Shown here: piece after piece, positions 28,562 through 37,664 of the stretch
Layout: every line of letters starts with the position of its first letter
Position numbering within the stretch: position 1 is the stretch's first letter
DNA from: Bacteroidales bacterium
GTDB taxonomy: Bacteria; Bacteroidota; Bacteroidia; Bacteroidales; UBA932
DNA length: 64,000 nt
Direction of reading: 5' to 3'
Assembly (NCBI GenBank): GCA_015060335.1
Contig: SUYR01000009.1
Location: 22,774-86,773, forward strand
The notes under the pieces: model-generated
Told to the model about the DNA's origin: nothing
Seen by the model: the letters and a program-made list of their open reading frames with translations, nothing else
Database searches by the model: none
Position numbers and translations under genes: made by a program

Positions 28562-31500
28562 ATGGAAACAGAACTTATCAAACCGGATTATCTGTTTGAA
28601 GTCAGCTGGGAGGTCTGCAACAAGGTGGGCGGAATCTATACCGTTATCGCCACCAAGTCGCTGTATCTGAAGAGCGAATACAAAAGGCACCACATCATGG
28701 TCGGTCCTGATGTATGGATGGACGAAGTGAGCAATCCTGATTTTATCGAAGATCCAGCATTGTATCGTTCATGGAGATCTCAGGCTGCGTCAGAAGGCCT
28801 CAGAGTCCGTATAGGACGCTGGAACGTCCCTGGCAAGCCGACTGCCATCCTCGTTGATTTCAAGCAGTATCTGACACGACAGAACGAAATTCTTACGGAA
28901 TTCTGGAAGCGTTTCGGCGTGGATTCCCTTACAGGAAACTGGGATTACAGGGAATCGGCACTCTTCGGTTATGCTGCCGGCAAGGTGATCGAGAGTTTCT
29001 ACAATTATAACCTCGAATCATCAGACAAGGTAGTTGCACAGTTCCACGAGTGGATGACAGGTACAGGACTTCTTTATCTGAAGTCAGCAAATGTGCCGAT
29101 CTCTACAGTATTCACAACTCATGCAACGGTAATCGGCAGATGCATAGCAGGAAACAATCTCCCTCTCTATGACGGTCTTCTCGGCTATAACGCAGACGAA
29201 AAGGCACGTCACTTCAATGTGGTCGCAAGGCATTCTCTCGAGAAGAAGGCAGCCGAGTACTGCGATATCTTCACGACAGTCAGCGATATTACGGCACAGG
29301 AATGCCGTCAGTTCCTTGGAAGGAAAGTAGATGTAGTAACCCCTAACGGATTCGAGCCGAGCTTCACTCCTGCTACCGATGAGGAGTATGAGATCAAGCG
29401 TTCGGCTGCAAGAAACAGACTCGTGGAAGTGGCTGAGGCCATGTCTGGCGAGAAAATTGCCGAGAATGCTGTCCTTGTCGGCATAGGCGGACGTTACGAG
29501 TGGAAGAACAAGGGTATTGATGTATTCATCGACGCTCTGGACTCTCTCAACCGCTCTGACTATAAGGGTAAGGAAATCCATGCATTCATAATGATTCCTT
29601 CAGGACATAACGGACCGGACAAGCAGCTTGTCGCAAAGCTCGAAGGTCAGGAAACAGGATATGTGACAAGAGTGTCGCATTATCTCATGAATCCTGAATA
29701 TGACAATGTGACACGCCGCCTTAACGATGTACAGCTTGTCAATTCGATAGGCGACAAGGTCAAGGTATATTTCGTACCATCGTATCTCAACGGCAACGAC
29801 GGTATCTTTAATATGCCATATTATGACCTTCTCGCAGGACTTGACCTTACATTGTTCCCGTCATACTACGAGCCTTGGGGCTATACTCCGCTTGAGAGCC
29901 TTGCATTCAGAGTCCCAACTCTGACCACTACTCTCGCTGGATTCGGCCTTTGGGTACGTACATATTACGGAAAGAAACACCCTGGTATCACAGTTCTTGA
30001 CAGAAACGACTCGAACTATTTTGATGTTGTGGCTGGTGTTGTGGACCGCATCGTGGAGATTGCTTCGCTCCGCAAGGATTCGAGAAAGAAATATATGCAG
30101 AACGCGAAGGAAGTATCTGAGATAGCCCTTTGGGAAAACAATATCATATATTATAAGGAAGCTTATTCTAAATCACTTGAAAAATTAATGGCGGCAGGTG
30201 GAAGTTATCCTGCCACTAAGAAGGACAAAAATATGCAATACAAGAAATTTGAAGTAAATCAGCCGACATGGAACAGCGTGTTCGTGTCGCGTCATCTACC
30301 AGAAAGTCTTAAAGACCTTGAAATACTCTCCAAGAACCTTTGGTGGTGCTGGAACGAATCTGCAAAGAACCTCTTTGCATCAGTAGATCCTCAGGCATGG
30401 GAAGCATCAGGACAGAACCCTATCGCAATGCTTGACAAGGTGAGTCTCAAGAGATATCAGAAACTTGAGAAGGACACCAAGTTCCTTGCTGACCTCAAGA
30501 CAGTAATGGATGAGTTCAATACTTACATGGCTCTCAAGGCAGAGCGTACAAGCCCTTCAGTAGCGTATTTCTGTATGGAGTACGGTCTTGACACTTCGCT
30601 CAAGATCTATTCAGGTGGTCTCGGTATCCTTGCCGGTGACTATATCAAGGAGACTTCAGACATGAATACCAACCTCGTTGCTGTCGGTCTTCTCTACAGA
30701 TTCGGATATTTCAACCAGAAGCTCACAGCTCAGGGAGAGCAGGTGGCTGAGGATGTTGCACAGGACTTCATGAAGATTCCTGCAAGCCCTGTACGTGACG
30801 AGAACGGTAACTGGGTGTCTATCAGCGTTGCATTCCCTGGCCGCAACCTCAATGCACGTCTTTGGAGAGTGGATGTTGGACGTACAGAACTCTACCTCCT
30901 CGATACAGATATTCCTGAGAACCTTCCAGAAGACAGGTCAATCACCTACAACCTCTATGGTGGAGACTGGGAGAACCGTCTCAAGCAGGAGCTCCTTCTC
31001 GGCGTCGGCGGTATCCGTGCGCTCCGCAAGCTCGGCTTTACACCACAGGTTTACCACTGCAACGAGGGACATGCTGCATTCATCGGACTGGAGCGTCTGC
31101 GTGAGCTCATCACAGAGCAGAACCTCGAGTTCCAGGAGGCTCTCGAAGTTGTAAGGTCATCATCGCTCTTCACAACTCACACTCCTGTACCTGCAGGTCA
31201 CGACGCATTCGACGAAGGAATGCTCCGCAAATATATCGGACATTATCCGCAGCGCCTGAAGATCGACTGGGAGACAATGATGGGACTCGGAAAGAACAAT
31301 GGCGCAGACGTAAACGAGAAGTTCTCTATGTCTATCCTCGCAGCAAACATCTCACAGGAGGTGAACGGAGTATCATGGCTCCATGGCGAGGTAAGCCGTG
31401 ATATCCTCGGTCATATGTGGCCAGGTTACCTTCCTGAGGAACTTCACGTAAGCTATGTGACTAACGGTGTTCACTATCCTACATGGACAGCACCTGAGTG

Positions 31501-32800
31501 GAAGGAAGTACATGCTAAGGTGTTCGGCGAAGAGTTCAAGACTCATCACTACGACAAGTCTTGCTTCGACGGCATCTACAAGATATCTGATGAGGAGGTA
31601 TGGGGCATCCGCACTTCACTCCGCAAGAAACTCATTGAAGAGGTGAAGAGAAGACTCTCTGACCCTGCAGCTGCAAACCACTATTCTCCTAAGCAGGTGG
31701 TTACAATCAAGGAGACTCTTCGTGACGACGTTCTTACAATCGGTTTCGCACGCCGTTTCGCAACATATAAGAGAGCACACCTCCTTTTCCGTGACCTTGA
31801 CAGACTTGCAGAGATCGTTAACGATCCTAAGCAGCCTGTACAGTTCCTCTTCGCAGGAAAGGCTCACCCTGCAGATAAGGCAGGTCAGGATCTCATCAAG
31901 ATGATCGTAGAGATATCTAAGCAGCCACGTTTCATCGGTAAGATCGTATTCGTTCCTAACTACGATATCACTGTTGCCAAGTACCTCGTACAGGGTGTTG
32001 ACGTATGGATGAACAACCCTACTCGTCCTCTCGAGGCTTCTGGTACATCCGGAGAGAAGGCTGCTATGAACGGTGTAATGCACTTCTCTGTTCTTGACGG
32101 ATGGTGGGTTGAAGGCTACAAGCAGGGTGCCGGCTGGGCTCTTCCAATGGAGAGAACATACGACGACCAGAACTACCAGGACGAGCTTGATGCCGCTACA
32201 ATCTACAATATCATCGAGAATGAGATCGCTCCTACATTCTACAACAAGAGCCTTTCTACAGGACGCTCTTCAGACTGGATCGAGTACATCAAGAACTGTG
32301 TAGCACAGGTGGCATGCAACTTCACAACAAACCGAATGCTCACTGACTATATCAACCAGTACTATGTACCTCAGGCTGCAAGAGTTGACAGCATGGTGGC
32401 AGATGACTTCGCTATGGCTCGTGAGATCGCAGCTTGGAAGAAGAATCTCCGTCGTGAGTGGAAGAACGTAGAGGTCGTATCAGTTGTGGCTCCAGACAGC
32501 AACAACAGCGACGTTGCTCTCGGTGGCGAGTTCAATGCAGAGGTTGTCCTCAATATCGGTGACCTCAAGGCTGAGGAAATCGGAGTAGAGGTACTCTTTG
32601 CGACAACAGACAAGAAGGGCAAGCTCCACATCCAGGAGAGATACGAGTTCACTCCTGTAGAGTCGGTTGACGGAACAGCGAAATATGTAGCTGTAATCAA
32701 CCCTGACCGCTCAGGACTCTATCAGGTCGCAGGACGTATATATGCCAAGAATGACAAACTTCCACATCGTCAGGACTTCGAACTTGTAAGATGGTTGTAG
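28562..32800 (+). CDS. Fused glycogen synthase (GT3) and alpha-glucan phosphorylase (GT35)
   Basis: 1412 residues in one open frame. Residues 1-~550 are a GT3-type (eukaryote-like) glycogen synthase: FEVSWEVCNKVGGIYTVIATKS at the N-terminus, VAQFHEWMTGTGLLYL, TTHATVIGRCIAG, TPNGFEP and the C-terminal PSYYEPWGYTPLESLAFRVPT. A short linker (GGSYPATKKDKN) leads to Met558, where a GT35 phosphorylase of the DUF3417 type begins (LEILSKNLWWCWNESAK, IYSGGLGILAGDYIKETSD, YHCNEGHAAFIGLERL). The pyridoxal-phosphate lysine is Lys1166 in GTSGEKAAMNG. One polypeptide thus carries chain synthesis and phosphorolysis. From memory similar fusions occur in other Bacteroidales. Its last 10 nt overlap the ribF start. 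Confidence 0.94.
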   Translation: METELIKPDYLFEVSWEVCNKVGGIYTVIATKSLYLKSEYKRHHIMVGPDVWMDEVSNPDFIEDPALYRSWRSQAASEGLRVRIGRWNVPGKPTAILVDFKQYLTRQNEILTEFWKRFGVDSLTGNWDYRESALFGYAAGKVIESFYNYNLESSDKVVAQFHEWMTGTGLLYLKSANVPISTVFTTHATVIGRCIAGNNLPLYDGLLGYNADEKARHFNVVARHSLEKKAAEYCDIFTTVSDITAQECRQFLGRKVDVVTPNGFEPSFTPATDEEYEIKRSAARNRLVEVAEAMSGEKIAENAVLVGIGGRYEWKNKGIDVFIDALDSLNRSDYKGKEIHAFIMIPSGHNGPDKQLVAKLEGQETGYVTRVSHYLMNPEYDNVTRRLNDVQLVNSIGDKVKVYFVPSYLNGNDGIFNMPYYDLLAGLDLTLFPSYYEPWGYTPLESLAFRVPTLTTTLAGFGLWVRTYYGKKHPGITVLDRNDSNYFDVVAGVVDRIVEIASLRKDSRKKYMQNAKEVSEIALWENNIIYYKEAYSKSLEKLMAAGGSYPATKKDKNMQYKKFEVNQPTWNSVFVSRHLPESLKDLEILSKNLWWCWNESAKNLFASVDPQAWEASGQNPIAMLDKVSLKRYQKLEKDTKFLADLKTVMDEFNTYMALKAERTSPSVAYFCMEYGLDTSLKIYSGGLGILAGDYIKETSDMNTNLVAVGLLYRFGYFNQKLTAQGEQVAEDVAQDFMKIPASPVRDENGNWVSISVAFPGRNLNARLWRVDVGRTELYLLDTDIPENLPEDRSITYNLYGGDWENRLKQELLLGVGGIRALRKLGFTPQVYHCNEGHAAFIGLERLRELITEQNLEFQEALEVVRSSSLFTTHTPVPAGHDAFDEGMLRKYIGHYPQRLKIDWETMMGLGKNNGADVNEKFSMSILAANISQEVNGVSWLHGEVSRDILGHMWPGYLPEELHVSYVTNGVHYPTWTAPEWKEVHAKVFGEEFKTHHYDKSCFDGIYKISDEEVWGIRTSLRKKLIEEVKRRLSDPAAANHYSPKQVVTIKETLRDDVLTIGFARRFATYKRAHLLFRDLDRLAEIVNDPKQPVQFLFAGKAHPADKAGQDLIKMIVEISKQPRFIGKIVFVPNYDITVAKYLVQGVDVWMNNPTRPLEASGTSGEKAAMNGVMHFSVLDGWWVEGYKQGAGWALPMERTYDDQNYQDELDAATIYNIIENEIAPTFYNKSLSTGRSSDWIEYIKNCVAQVACNFTTNRMLTDYINQYYVPQAARVDSMVADDFAMAREIAAWKKNLRREWKNVEVVSVVAPDSNNSDVALGGEFNAEVVLNIGDLKAEEIGVEVLFATTDKKGKLHIQERYEFTPVESVDGTAKYVAVINPDRSGLYQVAGRIYAKNDKLPHRQDFELVRWL

Positions 32801-33669
32801 CAACCGGATTTTTCGACGGTGTCCACGTCGGGCACCGTCTGGTGATCGAACAGCTTGTAAAAGCTGCTGCAGTACGCGGGGATGAAAGCATGGTCGTGAC
32901 TTTCTGGCCACATCCCCGCAACGTGCTGCAAAAAGAAGCGCGCTCTCTAAGATTGCTGACTACGCTTCAGGAAAAGAAGGATATCCTTTCCGGACTTGGA
33001 GTGGACCATGTCGAAGTGATGCAGTTTACACGCGAATTCAGTGACATGACAACGGAGGACTATCTTCGTATGCTTATGGACAGATTCGGAGTGAAGACAG
33101 TGCTCATCGGATATGACAACAGGATGGGGAGCAACGCAGACGGAGCGGATCAGGTAGCCAGGACTGCTGAATCTCTGGGACTGGAGGTCATCAGGACAGA
33201 TATGGTTACTTCGGAACTTGGGTATGCCGTGAGTTCCACCAAGATACGTGAACGGCTTGAGGCGGGAGATGTGCAGGCTGCATCAGCCATGTTGGGATAT
33301 GATTATACCCTGCATGGAGTTGTAATCGCCGGCAACAGGCTGGGCAGGACGATAGGCTTTCCTACAGCGAATATGCAGGTCTATGAGCCTTTGAAACTGG
33401 TGCCTGGCAACGGAGTTTATTTTGTGAAGGTAGAGACTCTGGGCAGAAGTCTTTTCGGTATGTGTAATATTGGCTGCAGGCCGACAGTGGCATCAGGCAA
33501 TGCCCGTACCATCGAGACCAATATATTCGGATTTGATGAAGATATATACGGACTCGACATGAATGTGACTTTTATTGCCAAGATACGTGATGAGATCAGA
33601 TTTGATTCGCTGGACGCCTTGCGCAGACAGCTTGAAATAGACAGGGACCTTTGTTTGTCGCTGCTGTGA
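32791..33669 (+). CDS. ribF: Bifunctional riboflavin kinase / FMN adenylyltransferase
   Basis: 292 residues. The adenylyltransferase half (~1-180) starts with ATGFFDGVHVGHRLVIEQL, the FAD-synthetase nucleotide-binding motif, and includes YAVSSTKIRERLEAGDV. The riboflavin kinase half (~175-292) contains GNRLGRTIGFPTANM and NIGCRPTV, then IETNIFGFDEDIYGLDM. It converts riboflavin to FMN and FAD. The start codon lies inside the end of the glycogen fusion gene (10-nt overlap), so its translation may be coupled. The N-terminus is slightly short compared with other RibF proteins but the motif is complete. Confidence 0.95.
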   Translation: MVVATGFFDGVHVGHRLVIEQLVKAAAVRGDESMVVTFWPHPRNVLQKEARSLRLLTTLQEKKDILSGLGVDHVEVMQFTREFSDMTTEDYLRMLMDRFGVKTVLIGYDNRMGSNADGADQVARTAESLGLEVIRTDMVTSELGYAVSSTKIRERLEAGDVQAASAMLGYDYTLHGVVIAGNRLGRTIGFPTANMQVYEPLKLVPGNGVYFVKVETLGRSLFGMCNIGCRPTVASGNARTIETNIFGFDEDIYGLDMNVTFIAKIRDEIRFDSLDALRRQLEIDRDLCLSLL

Positions 33670-33685
33670 AGAAAATCAATAACGT

Positions 33686-34057
33686 ATGGAAACGATATTT
33701 ACAATACTGATCATCATCCTGCCGATAGTATTCAAGCTCATCGGCAAGAAACTGGAGCAGGCTGGGCAGCAGAACGCCCCGCAGTCGACTGACAACCAGG
33801 AACAGATAGAGGACTGGGCGGAGGTACTCAGACGTCATATAGAAGCGCAGCAGATGCCTCAGGAACCCGAACTTCCTGTGCAGGAGGAGAGGATTATTCC
33901 GGACGTCAGACTTGTCGCGCCGAAGGCTAAGCCCTCTGTCGTACAGCCCAAACCAGTAATATTGGCAGAGCCGGAGGAAGAGGAGAAAGAAAAAATTGAT
34001 AAAAAGAAATTGATCCTGTATTCGGAAATAATGAAACCGAAATATAAGGAAGAATAA
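33686..34057 (+). CDS. Small membrane-anchored acidic protein, function unknown
   Basis: 123 residues. An N-terminal hydrophobic segment (METIFTILIIILPIVFKLIG) is followed by a charged, Gln/Glu/Pro-rich cytoplasmic-type region and a Lys/Glu-rich C-terminus ending in KKKLILYSEIMKPKYKEE. I do not recognise a family. Position 16 nt after ribF and 49 nt before greA suggests co-transcription. Short proteins of this kind with a conserved C-terminal YSEIMKPKY-like motif appear to be common near greA in Bacteroidales, but that is from memory. Confidence 0.7.
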   Translation: METIFTILIIILPIVFKLIGKKLEQAGQQNAPQSTDNQEQIEDWAEVLRRHIEAQQMPQEPELPVQEERIIPDVRLVAPKAKPSVVQPKPVILAEPEEEEKEKIDKKKLILYSEIMKPKYKEE

Positions 34058-34106
34058 TCCGTGGAAGGACACATGAATTGAATATTAAAGTTAAAATCAA
34101 ATAATT

Positions 34107-34574
34107 ATGGCACTTCAGTACATGACCCAGGAGGGTCTAGATAAACTAAAGAAGGAACTTGCGGAGGCTATCGCTCTGCGTCCTGTGATTTCTGCGGCAA
34201 TTGCCGAAGCGAGAGATAAGGGTGACCTTTCAGAGAATGCAGAATATGAGGCAGCAAGAGAGGCACAGGGCCTGCTTGAACTCCAGATCGCAAAGCTCCA
34301 GAATCTCGTTGCAAATGCGCGTGTGATCGATGAATCTCAGATCGGTACAGACAAGGTGCAGATGCTCAACAAGGTAAAGGTGAAGAATCTCAATACCAAC
34401 CAGATCATGAACTTCACTCTGGTAAGCGAGCAGGAGGCAGATTTTATGTCAGGTAAACTCGCAGCTAAGACCCCTATCGGACAGGCTCTCATGGGCCACG
34501 GAGTAGGTGAAGTAGTTGAGGCTAAGGTACCTGCTGGCGTAATCAAGTTTGAAATCTTGGATATCACATTGTAA
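34107..34574 (+). CDS. greA: Transcription elongation factor GreA
   Basis: 155 residues, full length. The N-terminal coiled-coil is seen in YMTQEGLDKLKKELAEAI and GDLSENAEYEAAREAQGLLELQI (acidic tip residues Asp and Glu for RNA cleavage), and the C-terminal FKBP-like domain ends with SPIGQALMGH-type motif (TPIGQALMGHGVGEVVEAKVP). GreA rescues backtracked RNA polymerase. The HIT gene starts 1 nt after its stop, so the two are coupled. Confidence 0.97.
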   Translation: MALQYMTQEGLDKLKKELAEAIALRPVISAAIAEARDKGDLSENAEYEAAREAQGLLELQIAKLQNLVANARVIDESQIGTDKVQMLNKVKVKNLNTNQIMNFTLVSEQEADFMSGKLAAKTPIGQALMGHGVGEVVEAKVPAGVIKFEILDITL

Positions 34575-34575
34575 T

Positions 34576-34983
34576 ATGTCAACAATATTCACTAAAATAG
34601 CCAACGGAGACATACCGTCATACAAGGTAGCTGAAAGCGAGGACTTTTACGCATTCCTTGATATCGCTCCAATGGCAAAGGGACACACCCTCGTGATCCC
34701 TAAGAAAGTTGAGGATGACTATATCTTCAACCTGGATGAGAATACCTATATGGGTCTTTGTACCTTTGCACGCAAAGTAGCTCAGGCAATCAAAGCTGCC
34801 CTCCCTTGCAAGAGGGTAGGGGTGGCAGTTCTCGGAATGGAAGTACCTCATACCCACATTCATCTCGTTCCACTCCAGAGCGAGTCCGATATGGATTTCA
34901 GAAAGCCGAAGCTTGAGCTTTCTCAGGAAGAATTTGTACAGATCGCATCATCTATATATGAAGAATATGTCAAGATTCAGTAA
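34576..34983 (+). CDS. HIT family protein (histidine-triad nucleotide hydrolase)
   Basis: 135 residues from ATG 34576 (STIFTKIANGDIPSYKVAES), the usual HIT start; an earlier start would lie inside greA. DIAPMAKGHTLVIPKK and the histidine triad HTHIHLVPL are present. HIT hydrolases of the HINT/PKCI group cleave nucleoside phosphoramidates and similar adducts; the natural substrate is not evident. Its stop overlaps the start of the thioredoxin-fold lipoprotein by ~25 nt. Confidence 0.95.
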   Translation: MSTIFTKIANGDIPSYKVAESEDFYAFLDIAPMAKGHTLVIPKKVEDDYIFNLDENTYMGLCTFARKVAQAIKAALPCKRVGVAVLGMEVPHTHIHLVPLQSESDMDFRKPKLELSQEEFVQIASSIYEEYVKIQ

Positions 34984-36109
34984 ATCAATCATCTTGTCGG
35001 CAGTAGTTCTGCTGGCAGCTTCTTGTGCCCGTACTGCAAAGATTGATGCGGTAGTAGCAGACGCACCTTCTTCTGACGTTATTGTCAAACTGTTGGATAT
35101 CAATAGATTTGAGACGCTTGATACCGTTGCGCTCGATCAGACAGGACATTTCTCATACAAGGTGGATGTAAAGAAAGGCCAGCCTGAGTTCGTGTATCTG
35201 TTCCATGGTGATACCAAGATCGCATCTATGATCCTCAAAAGTGGAGACAAGGTTACCATAGAAACTGACACCCTGGGCAACTACACGGTTTTTGGCTCAG
35301 AGGAATCTACAAAACTTGCTGAAGTAGAACGTGATTATGCCAAGGTATTGGCGAAGATGAACTCTATCGCACGTAGAATCGAGGAATCAGTCAACGCTGA
35401 CTATGCCCTCACTCTCCGTCAGCAGCTCGGCAAGGAATACCTTGATTACTACCGTAGCAGAATCAAATACGTAATGGAGAACAGCCGCTCATTGTCAGTG
35501 GTACCTGTATTCTATCAGACACTTGGGGCCGATCTTCCGGTATTCGCTCAGGCGACTGATGCCATCCATTACAGAAATACAGCAGACTCTCTTGCTCTTG
35601 AATATCCTGATTCCAAATACGTGAAGGCACTCCGACAGGAGGCAGACAGAAGATTCGGCTATCTCGAGCTCGAGTCCCGTCTTTCATCTGCAGAGTCGAT
35701 ATCGTATCCGGACATCGAACTCCCTGACATCAAGGGACAGAAATGCAAGCTCACAGACGTAGACTCGAAGGTTGTCCTTCTGCACTTCTGGACAGCAACG
35801 GATACAGAACAGAAGATGTTCAACCTCGAAGTCCTCAAGCCGCTTTACAATGAGTTTCACTCTAAGGGATTTGAGATTTATCAGGTATCCCTCGACGTGG
35901 ACAAGGGGCTTTGGGCACAGGTCGTAAAAGAACAGGCACTTCCATGGATCTCAGTGTGTGACTCTCAGGGCGCCTCTTCAATCTACGCCCGTACCTACAA
36001 CCTCTCTGCCCTCCCTGCAATCTACATCATTGCAAACGGCGAACTCGTTGACGGCTCGATTGTAGATGAAAAATCACTCCGAAAGACAATCAAGGATAAT
36101 CTCCGCTAA
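34958..36109 (+). CDS. Thioredoxin-fold (TlpA/AhpC-TSA-like) lipoprotein lacking the CXXC motif
   Basis: 383 residues from ATG 34958 (a second ATG follows 9 nt later). Lipoprotein signal with LAASC. Residues ~30-130 resemble the DUF4369 beta-domain found before TlpA-type domains in Bacteroidota, then a helical stretch (~130-245), and a C-terminal thioredoxin-like fold (~248-383: LPDIKGQKCKLTDVDSKVVLLHFWTATD, and SALPAIYIIANGELV). Where an active thioredoxin has WCxxC, this reads WTATDTEQ, so it lacks the redox cysteines and is probably not a disulfide oxidoreductase. It overlaps the HIT gene and ends a six-gene run. Confidence 0.85.
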   Translation: MKNMSRFSKSIILSAVVLLAASCARTAKIDAVVADAPSSDVIVKLLDINRFETLDTVALDQTGHFSYKVDVKKGQPEFVYLFHGDTKIASMILKSGDKVTIETDTLGNYTVFGSEESTKLAEVERDYAKVLAKMNSIARRIEESVNADYALTLRQQLGKEYLDYYRSRIKYVMENSRSLSVVPVFYQTLGADLPVFAQATDAIHYRNTADSLALEYPDSKYVKALRQEADRRFGYLELESRLSSAESISYPDIELPDIKGQKCKLTDVDSKVVLLHFWTATDTEQKMFNLEVLKPLYNEFHSKGFEIYQVSLDVDKGLWAQVVKEQALPWISVCDSQGASSIYARTYNLSALPAIYIIANGELVDGSIVDEKSLRKTIKDNLR

Positions 36110-36165
36110 TCCGCTTTCCGGATTTTGTTCGGTCCTTTAATATATTGAATTAGAGGCGTTTATAT

Positions 36166-36199
36166 CATTGAGGGTCGGTAATTTTACCGACCCTCAATG
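36166..36199. terminator. Perfect 15-bp hairpin after the thioredoxin-fold gene
   Basis: CATTGAGGGTCGGTA and its reverse complement are separated by 4 nt. It lies 57 nt after the stop codon; no T run follows, so termination is plausible but not certain. Confidence 0.6.
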
Positions 36200-36217
36200 C
36201 GTTAAAGTAAAGATTAT

Positions 36218-36371
36218 TAACGACTTAGGTGTTTGATTTTCTCAACACTCAATCCGGTCATCCGACTGATCTGCTCTATCTGCATTTATAGTATCCTTCT
36301 TACAATCTCCTCCAAAACCTCTGCCCGCCCTTCAGCATATCCTTGCATATAGCCTTCGATATCGCGTCGCA
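36218..36371 (-). pseudogene. Remnant of an Rpn-family (PD-(D/E)XK) gene, C-terminal tail only
   Basis: In one minus-strand frame the bases encode RDIEGYMQGYAEGRAEVLEE, an in-frame TAA, then MQIEQISRMTGLSVEKIKHL to the stop. This is the Gly/Glu repeat tail and helix of Rpn-family proteins, as in the intact gene at 37.7-38.6 kb and the copies at the right edge (EQISQLTGLSAEEI). The body of the gene is missing and the tail carries a nonsense codon, so it is a decayed copy. Confidence 0.7.
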
Positions 36372-37028
36372 CGACAGATTGTGCGTCGCATCATTTGTCG
36401 CCCACGGCTCAATCATGCATTTTCCCTGCCACCCATTTGTCGCCCACGGCTCAATCATGCATTTTTCCTGCCACCTAATCCGCTGACCCTCAGCGCGTTG
36501 TGGATATGCGATTCCCCTGCGGCGGGGAATCGTTTTTGCATAACGCACTCTGGCACAGGCACTTGAGCGCCAGGGGCATACAGTCCGTGCCCCGGGGTGC
36601 TGAAATCGACACCCCAGGGCACAGAGAAATCTCAGACAGATTGTGCGTCGCATCATTTGTCGCCCACGGCTCAATCATGCATTTTCCCTGCCATCTAATC
36701 CTCTGACTCTCAGCGTATTGCAGATACGCGATTCCCCTGCGACGGGGAATCGTTTTTGCATAACGCACTCTGGCACAGACACTTGAGCGCCAGGGGCATA
36801 CAGTCCGTGCCCCGGGGTGCTTAAATTGACACCCCAGGGCACAGAGAGATCTCAGACAGATTGTGCGTCGCATCATTTGTCGCCCACGGCTCAATATGCA
36901 TTTTTCCTGCCACCCAATCCGCTGACCCTCAGCGCGTTGTGGATATGCGATTCCCCTGCGGCGGGGAATCGTTTTTGCATAACGCACTCTGGCACAGGCA
37001 CTTGAGCGCCAGGGACACAGAGAAATCT
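36372..37028. repeat. Tandem array of three ~220-bp units with embedded REP palindromes
   Basis: Units begin near 36372, 36633 and 36853 with a shared stretch (CAGATTGTGCGTCGCATCAT and on to a CCCACGGCTCAAT-like part). Each then has GATTCCCC/GGGGAATC palindrome (36510-36531, 36730-36751, 36949-36970), TAACGCACTCTGGCACAG and CACTTGAGCGCCAGGG. Unit 1 has an extra ~39-bp internal duplication, and unit 3 is shortened at its end. Open frames here on both strands are products of the repeat and not genes. Confidence 0.85.
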
Positions 37029-37340
37029 CATAACGGGCGCAATACCAACAGCTTACAGAAAAACCGCGTACCCAAAGGTGCTTAAAGTTGCACCCCGGGG
37101 CACGCTTCCGAGTGCGAGTTAGAGTTCGCATCACGATATTATCCTCTCCACTCAGCAGCAGCCGGTAGTCGAGAAGAGCCCATCGGGCGAGCTTCCCGTA
37201 GACAATCCGACCTGTAGCTGCCGGAAATCGTTCACTAAGACGGCGGTGCTGTGATAGCCCAGTACGGCAACTCAGAATCGTGACATATCATCCGCAGCCC
37301 ATCACGCTTTTCCCTGCCACCTAATCAGCTGGCTCTCAGC
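37029..37340. other. Non-coding stretch of unknown content
   Basis: About 310 bp between the tandem array and the perfect palindrome. It starts with a further partial copy of the CCCCGGGGCAC-type segment. It has short open stretches on the minus strand without start, homology or codon bias; I see no gene or RNA family in it. Confidence 0.4.
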
Positions 37341-37392
37341 GCGTTGTGGATATACGATTCCCCTGCAGCGGGGAATCGTATATCCACAACGC
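37341..37392. repeat. Perfect 23-bp REP-like palindrome
   Basis: Arms of 23 bp (GCGTTGTGGATATACGATTC continuing into CCC) are perfect reverse complements around a 6-nt spacer TGCAGC. It is the most symmetric copy of the element seen at 20.1, 36.5, 36.7 and 36.9 kb; in those the right arm has diverged. It would form a cruciform or a strong RNA hairpin. The next 270 bp up to the Rpn gene hold no evident gene. Confidence 0.85.
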
Positions 37393-37664
37393 ACTCTGGT
37401 ACAGACACTTGAGTGCCAGGACATTTTCCAAGTCCTTCTCTCGAAATTCGCGTTCCAATTCCTCTCACCGAATCTTCTCGCCCAAACTTCTCTCTGATCT
37501 CGCCCGACTGTTTTTCAAAAAAATCGATTTTTTCTTCCGCATCGTTCGCAAAAATGTGCCCTACAAGCACTCCAATCTATGATTTTCACATTTATCCATT
37601 TACAATTTTTTTACGCGGATAACTCTTCGGAACTTTGCTGGCGTTAACTATTAAACGAATTGTT

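Noticed and set aside
36372..37028. Possible CRISPR array
   Set aside because: Units are ~220 bp with conserved interiors and no regular short repeats with unique spacers; no cas genes.
36490..37134. 214-codon open frame on the minus strand in the repeat array
   Set aside because: It consists of the tandem repeat and its palindromes; the protein repeats itself with the repeat period, has no start context and no family resemblance.
37029..37340. Retron or structured RNA candidate
   Set aside because: No reverse transcriptase nearby and no recognisable RNA fold; only short partial repeats.
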